From contig NC_081408.1 of NCBI RefSeq assembly GCF_030272615.1, positions 68,429,546-68,493,545 of the forward strand: a DNA stretch of 64,000 nucleotides, written 5' to 3'. Made by a program: the position numbers and the translations under genes. Below, in pieces: positions 46,981-58,375 of this stretch. Each line of letters begins with the position of its first letter. The stretch's first letter is position 1. Under the pieces are notes generated by a model. The model saw only the letters and a list, made by a program, of their open reading frames with translations, was not told the DNA's origin and did no database searches. The DNA comes from Cryptomeria japonica (taxonomy: Eukaryota > Streptophyta > Pinopsida > Cupressales > Cupressaceae).

Positions 46981-48477
46981 AACAGAAGAAATTTTCTAGT
47001 TGTTGTGGATGAAGGTGTCACTGATGAAGAATTAGAAGATGAAGAAAATGAAGACAAAGTGTTTGTAGCAGTAAAGGAAGAAGTGTCTGACAAGAAAGCA
47101 CGTGTATCTCACATTGACAACTCCAATGAGTGGATAATTGATAGTGGTTGTTCTCACCACATGACTGGTGACCGGAGAAAGTTTCTGTCTCTGGAGGAAT
47201 ATGATGGAGGTGTTGTCAGATTTGGCAACGATGCACCATGTTTGGTAAAAGATAAAGGATCCATCTCATTGAATGGAAAGAGCAGTGCAGATGATATCTA
47301 CTGGGTAGAAGGTCTTAAGCATAACCTGTTGAGTGTTGCTCAATTGGATGACAAAGGACTAGTTCTGGAATTCAAAGGTGGAGTCTGCAATATAATTGGG
47401 AAGAATGGTGAACTTATTGCCACCTGTAAGCAGACCAAAGGTAACCTATTTCAGTTGAATGCCAAGATAAGTTGGTGTCTAATGGCTAAGTTTGATAATA
47501 GTTGGATATGGCATAGGAGACTCTGTCATATAAATTTTGACAACATTTTTAAAACTGGTAAGATCAAGGCAGTAAGAGGATTAGCTTTGCTGAACAAACC
47601 TAAGAATTCTTTGTGTAGAGAATGTCAACTTGGGAAGATGTCTTCCTCAAGTTTTAAAGGTAAGTCTTTCTCAACAGAAAATTTACTTGATCTTGTGCAT
47701 ACTGATTTGTGTGGTCCTATGAAAACTAGAAGTATTCAAAGAGATAGGTATTTTATGATTCTTACTGATGACTACTCAAGAATGATGTGGATCACATTCT
47801 TGAAAGAAAAGTCTAAAGCATTTGGAAAGTTCAAAGCCTTCAGAGAATTAGTAGAGAAAGAAAGTGGTAAAAAGATAAAATGTCTGAGAACTGATCAAGG
47901 AGGAGAATTCACTTCTGATGAATTCAATAAGTATTGTGAAGATACAGTATCAAGAGGTAGTTTTCTTCCCCAAGGACACCACAACAAAATGGCATAGTAG
48001 AAAGAAATAACAGGATAGTAGTTGAAGCATCTAGACCAATGTTGATCCAAGGAAAGGTTGCTCACACTTTTTGGAGAGAAGCGGTGAGCATTGCAGTCTA
48101 TACTATGAACTGGGTACTCATCAAGAAAGGCAAAGATAAAACTCCTTATGAGTATTGGACCGATAAAACTCCCACTATGAGTTACTTTAAAGTGTTTGGT
48201 AGTAAGTTCTATATCAAGAAAGGTGAACATTTGAGCAAATTTGATGCAAAATGTGATGAAGGAATATTTCTAGGATATTCCAATAAGAGGAAAGCTCTCA
48301 AGTACTACAACAATAGAACTCAAAAAATTGTTGAAATTATCAATGTCAGGGTTGATGAATCCCTTGAGGAACCTAAGGAAACATGCAGTGAAGAAGTGGA
48401 AGATGAACCGGGTATAGCCTTCTGGGAACCGGTTAAGAAAGAAACTTGTAAAGTTCTCAGTGTTCCTGTACCGGTAG
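46981..48477 (+). pseudogene. Copia D protease and integrase
   Basis: The protease motif WIIDSGCSHHMTG is near 47130-47170. The integrase region shows CRECQLGK, DLVHTDLCGP, RTDQGGEF and, after a frameshift near 47945, QNGIVERNN with WREAVSIAVYTMN and the EGIFLGYSNKRK block. The polyprotein is then cut at 48477 by element C and resumes in the same frame at 54965. The part between integrase and RT is acidic. Confidence 0.92.
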
Positions 48478-49269
48478 TGTTGGAAAATGCACACTCCAAT
48501 GAGAAATTGTAGGTGATTGAAGGTATTGTCATTGATGGAAACCTTACAATCATGTAATACAAGCTGGCACCGTCACCGACAGACTCAACACTGGCATACA
48601 GTTCACCGACACCGAAAAGGAAGATTACCGGCACCCTGGCCGACAGGAATTTTGTTTAATTGTATTTTGTATTTAATTGTAAAATCTTTTTGTAAGCCAA
48701 CATGGAAGATTGTAATAAGACTCATATAAGTATGAGATCATTGTAGATCATTTAGGAAGTAAATATGGAAGGATTATTGCAAACCTAATATGCGAATTGT
48801 AAGGTAGATTTTGGATAAGGGTTTATGAATATTGCAGAGCTTAAACCGGTATTGAACCTGTAATAGTAGATGTTGATCTGAAGTAGTACATGATGTTGGA
48901 TTTGTATAATCCATTTTTGTAAGTTAGTGAGACTTCTTTTGTAACTGAGCAGTGAGCTCTAGGCACTTGGCCTTCCTACATGTGCAGGCCCCTATTGTAT
49001 TAGTAATATTCCCTTATTGGCCAGTAAGCGAATATTGTGCATCACAAATCCCACCGAGGTTTTTCCCACACCGGGTTTCCTCATTAAAAATATTGTGTTA
49101 TGGTGTGTCTTTCATGTTGTGGCTGTTGTTGTTATTTACTACATTATTTTTAGTTTACCTGTACACAGTTTTGAAATGCTTTTCATATAATAAGTTAAGA
49201 AAATTCATATATCAGTCAGATACTGATTCACCCCCCCCCCCCCTCTCAGTATCTTTGGGAATCCTAAAA
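48478..49269 (+). mobile_element. 5' LTR of element C
   Basis: 792 bp against 794 bp for the 3' copy. Starts TGTTGGAAAATGCACACTCC; C-tract at about 49231-49243 followed by CTCTCAGTATCTTTGGG, like element A. Confidence 0.92.
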
Positions 49270-49271
49270 AT

Positions 49272-49283
49272 TGGTATCAGAGC
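49272..49283 (+). other. Primer-binding site of element C (iMet)
   Basis: Perfect TGGTATCAGAGC, 2 bp after the LTR. Confidence 0.92.
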
Positions 49284-49340
49284 TTGGTCCTCTATTTTCA
49301 AAACCCTAACAGCTTGAGGAAGATCTTGACACTGGTAGAG

Positions 49341-50346
49341 ATGGAAAACTTGAGAAAGCAATTGGAAACAACTCTTTCAGACTTTGATGTAGAAAAAGTG
49401 AAGAATATCAAACTTGAAGATGATCTGAAGGCTACATAGGATATCATTAAAGGACTTCAAGAAAATCTCACTATTGCAAGGAATAAGAGAAGAGAACTTT
49501 TTGAAAAGATGCTGATGAAAAGGAAACTCTTAATGATCTGGTGAACAAACTAAGACAAGAAAACAATACAATGAAGAATAAGATGCAAGATATGTCTATG
49601 AGATTTTGTAAAGAAATTGAAGATAGAAAGAAAAATGAAGATGATGTGGTTAGAAGACTAAATGATGTTGGAAATGAAAACACAAGACTTAGTCATGAAA
49701 ATGATATGTTAAAGACAGATTTGATGCATACACAAAATGACAAAACTGAACTCATGAGACAATTGGCTACTGCAAATCAACACAAGGATAAATTCAAGAA
49801 AAGTTCAGAACAACTTGATGACATGCTGAAGAATCAGAAACCTAATGGTGATACAAATGGCCTTGGCTTTGAAGTTGGTGAAAGCTCTAGTACTGCAAAC
49901 AATCATGATCATAGTAAACCGATAAGACAACCTAATGCTTACAAATTTAATGGGAACTGCTTAACTGTAACAAGTATCGTCATAGAGAAAATTAGTGTAG
50001 ATCTAGAAATTATCAGAACACTAACACACCCACCGGTCAATGTTCTAAATGCAACAAAGTTGGTCATAATTCAGAAAATTGCAGAATGAATGTAAGATGT
50101 TATGTTTGTGGAAGATTTGGACACTTATCTAATCAATGCAGAACACATACCAACATAGAATATGGGAAAGGTATTCATAAAAACAATGTGAATTGTTATA
50201 CTTGTAACAAGATTGGACATATTGCAAAATTTTGTAGAAGTAAGACATCACCGGAAAATAACAAAGGACCCAACCTAAAAGGTAAAGAAAAAGTTGAAGA
50301 GGTAAAGCAAGAATTCTCAAAGCAATGGATCAGAAAGTCCGATTAG
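49341..50346 (+). pseudogene. Element C ORF1: coiled coil plus CCHC zinc knuckles (gag-like)
   Basis: ATG at 49341 (MENLRKQLETTLSDFDVEKV). A long coiled coil follows: one TAG near 49437, a frameshift near 49505, then an open stretch 49541-49960 with RFCKEIEDRKKNEDDVVRRL and ELMRQLATANQHKDKFKKSS. A linker RQPNAYKFNGNC is shared almost exactly with A. After frameshifts near 49960-50083 come knuckles CSKCNKVGHNSENC, CYVCGRFGHLSNQC and CYTCNKIGHIAKFC and a basic tail (KQEFSKQWIRKSD). The last two knuckles are intact, unlike those in A. The likely role is RNA binding or packaging. Confidence 0.85.
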
Positions 50347-50726
50347 AATGTTGATGGGAATACTCCTCCACTGGCAGAACAGAGTATCACTCCACCAGTA
50401 GGAGACTCTTCATCTAACTGAAGGAAAATCCTTTGGGGGTTTGGCAAAAAATTGAAAAACATGCCAATGTACCCTCGGTTGATGGTGGGAAGTTGAATTA
50501 CTTCTTTACCGGAAAGATGAGTTAAGTTTGACTTAACCGGCAGGCATTAAATGTGGTAGTTGAAGAAAATAACATTATAAAGTAAGTGTTTTTCCTCCTT
50601 TTTCCATTCACCGGGCATTCAAATCTTTGAGAGTGCAAAAAATTCCCAAGCGAAGGCATCCTTAGCGAAAAGTAAAGCAGTTCATCCAAGCACTCATCCT
50701 AAAGGCAGATTGAGGTATTTATAACT
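50347..50726 (+). other. Inter-ORF region of element C
   Basis: 380-bp spacer with patches conserved with the same region in A. It holds the candidate TATA box and an A-rich leader before the ORF2 ATG. Confidence 0.6.
50576..50582 (+). promoter_or_regulatory. Candidate internal TATA box for element C ORF2
   Basis: TATAAAG 151 nt upstream of the ORF2 ATG; the counterpart in A is at 12565-12571. Confidence 0.45.
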
Positions 50727-53700
50727 ATGGCTTCCTCATCCACACTTGAATTTATTGCAAACCCTACTGTGATTGAAGCTATCAAGCACCCTAGACCTAT
50801 ATTCAAACTTGTTCCCGAAATAGAGAAGAAGGATGATACCATAGGTGCATTTTCAAAAATACCTAAGGGAGTAGTTTATGCAGAGGATCCTAGGATGTAC
50901 ATACATTGTCATATAGAGGAACTAGGAGATGATGAAATCAAGAACATGTATAGGACAATGATTTGTGATGCAAATGGTAACATTAAACCAGAACACAAGG
51001 TAGTGGAAACCCTAGGTTTTGTGGATATTCTTAGCATTCCTAATTTTCCTGATCATGTGATAAGAATAGTCCTAAGCAGAGTCCATGGTCAATTCTTTTG
51101 GTTGGATTTCATCCATAAGATCACTAAAGAAGAAGTTAGGGCAGTAACAAGGTTACCTTCCACCAGTAGCAGGCCTGACAGAACTAAGAAAGTCTCAAAT
51201 GACCCAGTGATGACCTTAACTGGCATAACATTTGACAAGAGATCTCTAAGAGTCAATGATGTGAAGGACATCAATGTCAGATTTGTCAGTATGATTCTTG
51301 GCTATAAGGCTACACATGTAAATAGGTTAAACTCAGTATCCAGCCTATGTATTAAAAGTGCATATGACATGGTGAATGACAATAAAAGAATAGATGTGTG
51401 TGAATGGCTTAAAGATGAATTGATAGACAACCTGAAGAAGATCAAAGGTGATAAGAAGGGAACTTTCAGTTTTGGAAATTTGCTTGTATATTAGATGTTG
51501 TAGATTACCAAGGAAGTACTCGGTATTTATAAGAAAGACTTTGGCTTTGATATACCGGTAGGAAAACAACTATTGGACATATTAAACAACATGGGAGAAA
51601 GCAGAGAGAAACATATAAATGAACATTTTCAAGCACTGAAGGCTTAAATGAAGACAAGGATAAGACTCTCTCAGGAAATTGTTGATAAATATCAAAAGGA
51701 GATATGATTTTTAATTAAGAAAGATGAAATCTGGATGGAGGCAGTTTTCCCTAGGACTATCTAGGTAATTGAAATGGGATATGAAACAGATGATAACATA
51801 ATTGAAACTTATGCAAAATACCTCCTTGAAGCACCAAAGGAACCGTCTGAGAAAGTGTTTGGCAATGCAGAAACAATTGAGAGTGGTATTCAGTCTCAGA
51901 AAAGAGTCAAGAAGGCTAAACAAATAGTGAGGAAAGGCACAAGACAAGCTAAAGCTATCAAAGAAGATGTACTGAGCAAAACTGGTATCAAGGAAAGTGA
52001 GTTTGAAGGACTTCAACCGGAAGCTCATCTTTCACCGGTTACAACTTCTTCTGAAAGTATATACTAGTTGAATTCAAAAGGGTAGAAAGGAAAAGAAAAC
52101 CCTCACCGACACCCTCACCTACACCCAAAAGAACAAGACAAAAGCAATAGGTAGTTAGGCCTCCAGCTAAGAAGTTAACCCCAAAGAAAAAGAAGGTAAA
52201 ACAAGATACTGCTCCACTGGACAAACTTCTAACTGAAATAACAAAGGATGGAAAACTAAAAAATATTAGCAAGTTGTATAACACACTTTCTACTGATGAT
52301 AAAGAGAGCGTAGAGAATAGTGTAATTTAACACTTAGACATATACAAGAAATTTTTGATGGAAATTGTTGATGATATACCCACTGATTTATACAAAAGAC
52401 TAGAAGCTAGAAGGGTAGCTATTGTTGAGTTAGACAAAAAGATAAAAAAATGCAGTTCACCCAATGAACTCCACTGAAGAGATAGATCAATTAATCAGTG
52501 AGGCCAATCGAATAGTATTTTCAACCGGTCACCGGCATGTAGCACTAATGGCAGGAAGAGTGAATTAAATCTCGAAAGAAACTACAGATCAATGGGATAT
52601 ATTCTTTGTTGAAAAGGAGAAACAAGAAGAACTTAAAAGACCTAAGACCATCAGAGTCTACCAAAAGGACAGGGATAAGGGGAAAGGTAAGGTAGGTGGA
52701 CCTCCAAGCCTAAAGATAACTTATAACTTGCCCCCACCTCCTTTTGATACTCCACCGGTACATATTGTTGACAAACAACTGGCAACAGAGAGTATGGAGA
52801 CTCCTCATGAGGATACAAATCCTGAGTCTGAAATTTTGTACACTATGAACATAGACACCCAAGAGGTAAACATTGTGGTGGATAAAGAGACCACTGAGGA
52901 TAAGAAGAAAGATGGGTCTACTGAGCCACTAGTAGCAGATGTTCAGATTGGGATTGAGACACAAACTAAAAAATTAGTTGATCCTAAACCCACTGAGGCA
53001 CAAGTTGAGAAACAAGAACAAAAACAGGTTGAGGTATAGGCTCATGCAGAGACAGTGCCACCAGAAACAGCTGAGAAACCCAAGCTTTTGCTAATAGAAA
53101 TGCAAACACAAATTGACCTACTAGAGGTCAATACAAGCAAAGAGGTTACTCACACCAGCAGAATGCAGATTGTTGGTTCTTCCGTGATAGATTTCAGACC
53201 AACAAATGTGACAGAGGTTTTATTGGACTAAATTAAGAAAATCACAGAGTGTAGTGCATGAGCATATAAGGCTATTGATGATACAATTCCTATTCTAAAA
53301 TTGATAGCACCCAAGTGCACTGTGGAAAATAAAGATTCTTTAAATCAACTAGACACATTGTCTAAGTATATCACCGAAAACATTTTGACAATTGATCAGA
53401 TAAATGACGAAACATTCAAAGAGAAATTGGAGAAAGAAAAATGGAAATTCTTTGATGAGAAAATAAAGAAGTGCATGGGACAAATTGATACCATTTTACT
53501 AGCACTAAGCAAAACAATAAAGGAGTTTAAGGAGTTGTATAGAGACACATGTAAAACTAATATTTTGACAATAGATATAGACAAGGAGATCAGTAAGGTA
53601 TAGACAAAAATAAATGATATAGCTGACAATTTCATTGATTCATCTGAACCATTATCAGTTATAGAGAAGAAAATAGTAGGTTTTGAAGAGAAACTTGAAA

Positions 53701-53948
53701 AATTGGAAAAGGAAAGGCAAAAGATCTTAAATGCAGACTCAGTCCCAAATTGGACTACCTCATCTCTTTGAGAAAAGAGATCTCAAAGGCACTTGTTCAA
53801 GGACTGAAGACGCCAAAAGAGAAAATGCAACACCTCACTGGTACAATTCAAAGGATAGGTCGCATTGAAGGATAGTGAAAAGTTCACTGAGAGCCTAAAT
53901 CTTGTATTGGCGGACCTTTTCCAGATTGTAACCAACCGGTTACAATGA
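50727..53948 (+). pseudogene. Element C ORF2: large protein of unrecognised family
   Basis: ATG 50727, with 255 open codons sharing roughly 60 percent of residues by eye with A ORF2: LEFIANPTVIEAIKHPRP, DTIGAFSKIPKGVVYAEDPR, LSRVHGQFFWLDFIHKITKE, RIDVCEWLKDELIDNLKKIK. A TAG at 51492 (FGNLLVY-stop) is followed by a stop-broken but readable region (KIRLSQEIVDKYQKE-like; 51774-52067 open). Then come a Lys/Pro-rich stretch, an acidic stretch (52728-53039) and a coiled coil (53301-53603 open). The end is SLNLVLADLFQIVTNRLQ, near-identical in pattern to A. There is no enzyme motif and no membrane segment. It begins MASSS, matching MDSSS in A, which supports the start. Confidence 0.82.
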
Positions 53949-53997
53949 TTGAGTTGAAATTGCACTCAATTAACACTTTACAACCTTTGTCATTGAT

Positions 53998-54170
53998 ATC
54001 AAAGGGGGAGTAGTGGAACTAAGAAAAATGATTAGAAGAAAGACATCATTAGTTCAGGGGGAGCATCTTGATAACACAGTTTTTTGTAAGACAATTTTGG
54101 CAAAACATTTTTGGATATACAAATTTGTATTTTTCTCATGAGTGTTGCCATCAATTCCAAAGGGGGAGAT
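53998..54170 (+). other. Three polypurine-tract-like blocks of element C
   Basis: ATCAAAGGGGGAGTAG (about 53999), TTCAGGGGGAGCATC (about 54054) and CCAAAGGGGGAGAT (54157-54170), the last abutting the LTR. Confidence 0.78.
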
Positions 54171-54964
54171 TGTTGGCAAATGTACACTCCAATGAGAAAT
54201 TGTAGGTGATTGAAGGTATTGTCATTGATGGCAACCTTACAATCATGTGATAACGGCAGGCACTGGCACCGACAGACTCAACACTGACATACAGTTCACT
54301 GGCACCGAAAAGGAAGATTACCGACACCCTGGCTGATAGGAATTTTGTTTAATTGTATTTTGTATTTAATTGTAAAATCTTTTTGTAATTTGACATGGCG
54401 GATTGTAATAAGACTCATATAAGTATGAGATCACTGTAGATCATTTAGGAAGTGAATATGGAAGGATTATTGTAGACCTAATATGCGAATTATAAGGCAA
54501 ATTTTGGATAAGGGTTTATGAATATTGCAGAGCTTAAACAAGTATTGAACCTGGCATAGTAGATGTTGATCTGAAGTAGTACATGATACTAGATTTATAT
54601 AATCCATTTTTGTAAGTCAGTGAGACTTCTTTTGTAACTGAGCAGTGAGCTCTAGGCACTTGGCCTTCCTGCATGTGCAGGCCCCTATTGTATCAGTAAT
54701 ATTCCCTTATTGGCTAGTAAGCAAATATTGTGGGTCAGAAATCCCACCGAGGTTTTCCCACACCGGGTTTCCTCATTAAAAATACTGTGTTATGGTGTGT
54801 CTTTCATGTTGTGGTTGTTGTTCTTATTTACTGCACTATTTTTAGTTTACTAATACATAGTTTTGAAATGCTTTTCATATAATAAGTTAAGAAAATTCAT
54901 ATACCGGTTAGATACTGATTCACCCCCCCCCCCCCCCCTCTCAATATCTTTCAAAATCCTAACA
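54171..54964 (+). mobile_element. 3' LTR of element C
   Basis: 794 bp from TGTTGGCAAATGTACACTCC to CCTAACA. The C-tract is 15-16 bp here (about 54923-54938), longer than in the 5' copy. Confidence 0.92.
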
Positions 54965-56690
54965 GGTAGAAGCTGTAGTAAGAGAAGAAGAAGAGGTAAG
55001 TGAAGGAGAAGAAGAAAAACTAGCAGATCAAGCTAGAGTCATTCCTAGATATGTGAAGTTGCATCATGATCCAAAGAAAATCATAGGAGATAAAGATGCA
55101 GGGATACTCACAAGAAGAAAAGTGAACGAGAAATCTTGCATGATTTCTGAATTTGAACCCAAGACTTCCAGAGAAGCTCTTACAGATGAAGACTGGATTA
55201 AAGCAATGAAAGAGGAGCTAGACTAGATAGAAAAGAATGCAACATGGTCTTTGGTGCCCAGACCAGAACATAAAAATGTCATAGGTACCAAATGGGTCTT
55301 CAGGAATAAGCTAAATGAAGAAGGCACAGTTGTAAGAAACAAGGCTAGGCCTGTATGTAAGGGATACGCTCAAGAGGAGGGAGAAGACTATGGAGAAACC
55401 TTTGCTCATGTGGCTAGACTAGAAGGCGTTTGAATGCTACTTGCATTTGCAGCATTTAAGGGATTTAAGGTTTACCAGATGGATGTGAAGTCCACTTTTA
55501 TGAATGGAATCCTGGAAGAGGAAGTGTATATAGAGCAACTAGAAGGGTTTTCCCTATCAAAAGATAGTGACATGGTGTACAGATTACACAAAGCCCTGTA
55601 TGGACTGAAATGGGCACCTAGGGCATGGTATGAAAGACTACACTCTCATCTTGTGAAGATTAGATTTTAGAGAACAAGTGAAGATAGCAACATCTACTTG
55701 AAATCAGAAGGTGATCAGATTCTGATCTGTGAAGTGTTTGTGGATGAGATAATCTTTGGAGGAGATGATAAAATGAGTCATGCATTTGCAGATGAAATGA
55801 AGAAAGAGTTTGAGATATCTTTGATAGGAGAGATAAAGTTCTTCATTGGTTTACAGATTCAACAAATGAAAGAGTGTATCTTTATTACCCAATCCAAGTA
55901 TGTCAAATAGGTATTGAAGACTTTTGGCATGGAGGAAAGAAAACTGGTTGGTACACTAATGGTGGCTGGCTGTAAACTAACTAAGGAAGATGATTCAACA
56001 TTGGTAAATGAGAAGGAGTACCAGTTAATGATCGGTAAGCTGCACTATGTGGTGCACAGCAGACCAGATAGTGCTCATGCAGTAGGCATAGTAGCTCATT
56101 TTCAAAAATATCCAAGAGAATCCCACTTGGTAGCTATCAAAAGGATTCTTAGATATGTGAAAGGAACAATTGATTATGGATTGTGGTATCCATATAATGG
56201 TGACTATAATCTTAAGGTATATACCAATGCTGATTTGGGAGGTAATCTGGACGACCGGAAAAGCACAACCAGTGGAGCATTATTTCTTGGAGGAAGATTA
56301 GTATCATGGACAAGTAAGAAGCAGAGTTGTATTTCCTAATCTACAGCTGAAGTAGAATATGTGGCAGCTTTTATGAACTGCACTCAAGCAATTTGGATGA
56401 AGCATGTATTGGAAGGTTTCAAACTACTTGTATCTAAATCAATGAATATATTTTGTGATAACACAAGTGCAATAAATATTTCCAAGAATCTGGTATTGCA
56501 TGCTAGAAATAAGAACATTGAGCTTAAATATCACTTCTTGAGAGAGAAAGTTTAGAATAAGGAGGTTGTACTACAACATGTTTCCAGTAAGGAGCAGCTA
56601 GCAGATATATTCACTAAGCCCTTACTAAAGACTACATTTACCTATATGAGAGGTGAATTAGGGGTTCTTCCCCTTCATGAAGTCAACTAA
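54965..56690 (+). pseudogene. Copia D reverse transcriptase and RNase H
   Basis: Continues the D polyprotein after element C: an acidic linker, then [43 protein letters not shown] and ALYGLKWAPRAWY. The catalytic YVDD reads FVDE (near 55743), losing the second Asp. RNase H follows (YTNADLGGNLDDRKSTTSGA; FCDNTSAINISKN; EQLADIFTKPL) and the end is at 56690. One frame throughout, no frameshift, six premature stops (near 55224, 55431, 55668, 55908, 56337, 56553). Confidence 0.93.
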
Positions 56691-56764
56691 AGTTGTGTCC
56701 TCCGCATCAGTCAATTACTACAGTGATAAATCCTTTAGGATTGATGTGTTGAAGGATGCTACTC

Positions 56765-56968
56765 ATTAGGGGGAGAAGCATAGTAGATTTTGGAAGCTTG
56801 TGCCTCCACTTTGGCATTGTTTTCAAAGGGGGAGAAGATATCTAATGTATGAGGAGAACATATCTGATGTATAGGGAGAATATATCTGATGTTGAAGATA
56901 CACTGGTCTATGATGTTTTTAGTTGCAATGCTACACTGAGTATTGCCATCAATGACAAAGGGGGAGAT
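56765..56968 (+). other. Three polypurine-tract-like blocks of Copia D
   Basis: ATTAGGGGGAGAAG (about 56767), TCAAAGGGGGAGAAG (about 56824) and GACAAAGGGGGAGAT (56954-56968), directly before the LTR. Confidence 0.78.
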
Positions 56969-58375
56969 TGTTGGATATTATTGGCATATGATGAACTGGC
57001 ATGTTGATATGATGAAAATTTATGTTGTCATTGATGTCAATAAGTTCAATTGAATTTATATGAGGAGATGCAGTGAACCAGTGTCAGGGTTTCACTAAGT
57101 ATGACTACTGGTTGGTAGTCTCAGCTCTAGGGTTATTGGTTTGGCGATCCAACCTGTGCGATGCAGTAGGTGATACTCTGTGATGAGTTAGCTAAGAGAT
57201 GTGAATGAGATCGTGGTGCCAAGTCAGCTTTGTGTGTGTGAAGGATTTCCTTGAGGATCTTGCATGATAAGATTGACTACATTTGAAGTCTACCTTGGGA
57301 ATGATCATTCTTCTTAGTGGTATGAGAAGAAAGCGTGATGAGTTATTGATTCCCATGTGCGGTGAAGAATGAACAATTCAGATTGCCTTGTAATCTGTTT
57401 GAAATTGTAATACTCTATGCAATGTGTTTGGACAGTCAGGATTGGACCGCCTGTGTTGTAAACCTAAGATGCTTAAGGTTTAGGCTTTATGCTACCGACC
57501 TAACTGTTGTCTATAAGGTCAATGATGTTTGTTATTGTAAAGTTGTTGGCAAATGTTGTGTGTGTATCCGAGTGATGAGATACTTGCCAGACTAGTAAGA
57601 GGAAAACTGCAAAGTGTGATTGTAGAGTAGAGGAAATGAAAAGGATTTGCCTTGGCATGTAGTGTTGTTATCAGATTAGAAGTTTTACCTATTGTCTTCT
57701 AATCATTTCAACAGTTGGAAAATCCCTTTACCGGGTAGCTTTAATAGGCTTATTGTAAAACCTTTAACAAGGTGACTGAAGATCATTGAGTTCTTCAAAT
57801 CCTCTAGCAAGGTAACCTCTAACAAGGTTTCAACCTTTAACAAGGTATATAGCCATCCCTTAACCAAGTGATCTTTAACAAAATCGGTTCCTAACAGAAC
57901 CTTATTGTATAGTCTTTAACCGGACTAGGATCTTAACAGGGCAAGCTTCAAAAGAGTTCAAAAACAAGCTTGTGGGTATTCATCCCCACCATGGTTTTTT
58001 CCATTTGGGTTTCCACGTGAAAAATCTGTGTTATATGTGTTATGCATTTTTCATGTGATGATTATGTATTATTTGGTTGAATAATTATATATGTAGAATT
58101 AATAGGTTATGGCATTATTGCTATACCACATGCATATGTTTATGGGTGAAGTTGATATCAAGTATTGATCGTATTTGAAGTTTTCAGACTTATCAGTTTA
58201 TGGTGTCTGATGTCTTACTGTGTTTAACTGGTATTGTAGTGGTTAAGTTTAGTGATGGTGACAACTAGTTGGTATTGCTTTAACCAGATAAGTTGTTGAG
58301 AAAGTTTTTGCCTGTACTGATTCACCCCCCCTCTGAGTACCGGTTGGGGTCTCTGTTGTTCATCATTATTCATCA
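56969..58375 (+). mobile_element. 3' LTR of Copia D
   Basis: 1407 bp, starts TGTTGGATATTATTGGC, ends TTCATCA. It differs from the 5' copy mainly by point changes and a small duplication near 57828-57842 (CAACCTTTAACAAGG). Confidence 0.92.

Larger units (their letters stand above)
48478..54964 (+). mobile_element. Element C: non-autonomous Copia-like LTR element with ORF1 and ORF2
   Basis: LTRs 48478-49269 and 54171-54964, perfect TSD GGTAG (48473-48477, 54965-54969), 6487 bp with no nested insertion. It has a PBS, ORF1 (knuckle protein), an inter-ORF region, ORF2 and polypurine tracts, in the same order and sizes as element A. No protease, integrase or RT is present. It is the best copy for defining this family. 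Confidence 0.93.
44634..58375 (+). mobile_element. Copia D, inserted in gypsy relic J
   Basis: LTRs 44634-46024 and 56969-58375 (both start TGTTGGATATTATTGGC and end TTCATCA), PBS, gag-pol and PPT. Perfect TSD GTAGG (44629-44633, 58376-58380). About 7.25 kb without nested element C. It has all Copia domains but many stops. Confidence 0.95.

Noticed and set aside
54923-54938. C homopolymer as an assembly artefact
   Set aside because: Similar tracts occur at the same place in most Copia-type LTRs here, so the tract is real, although its exact length may be miscalled.
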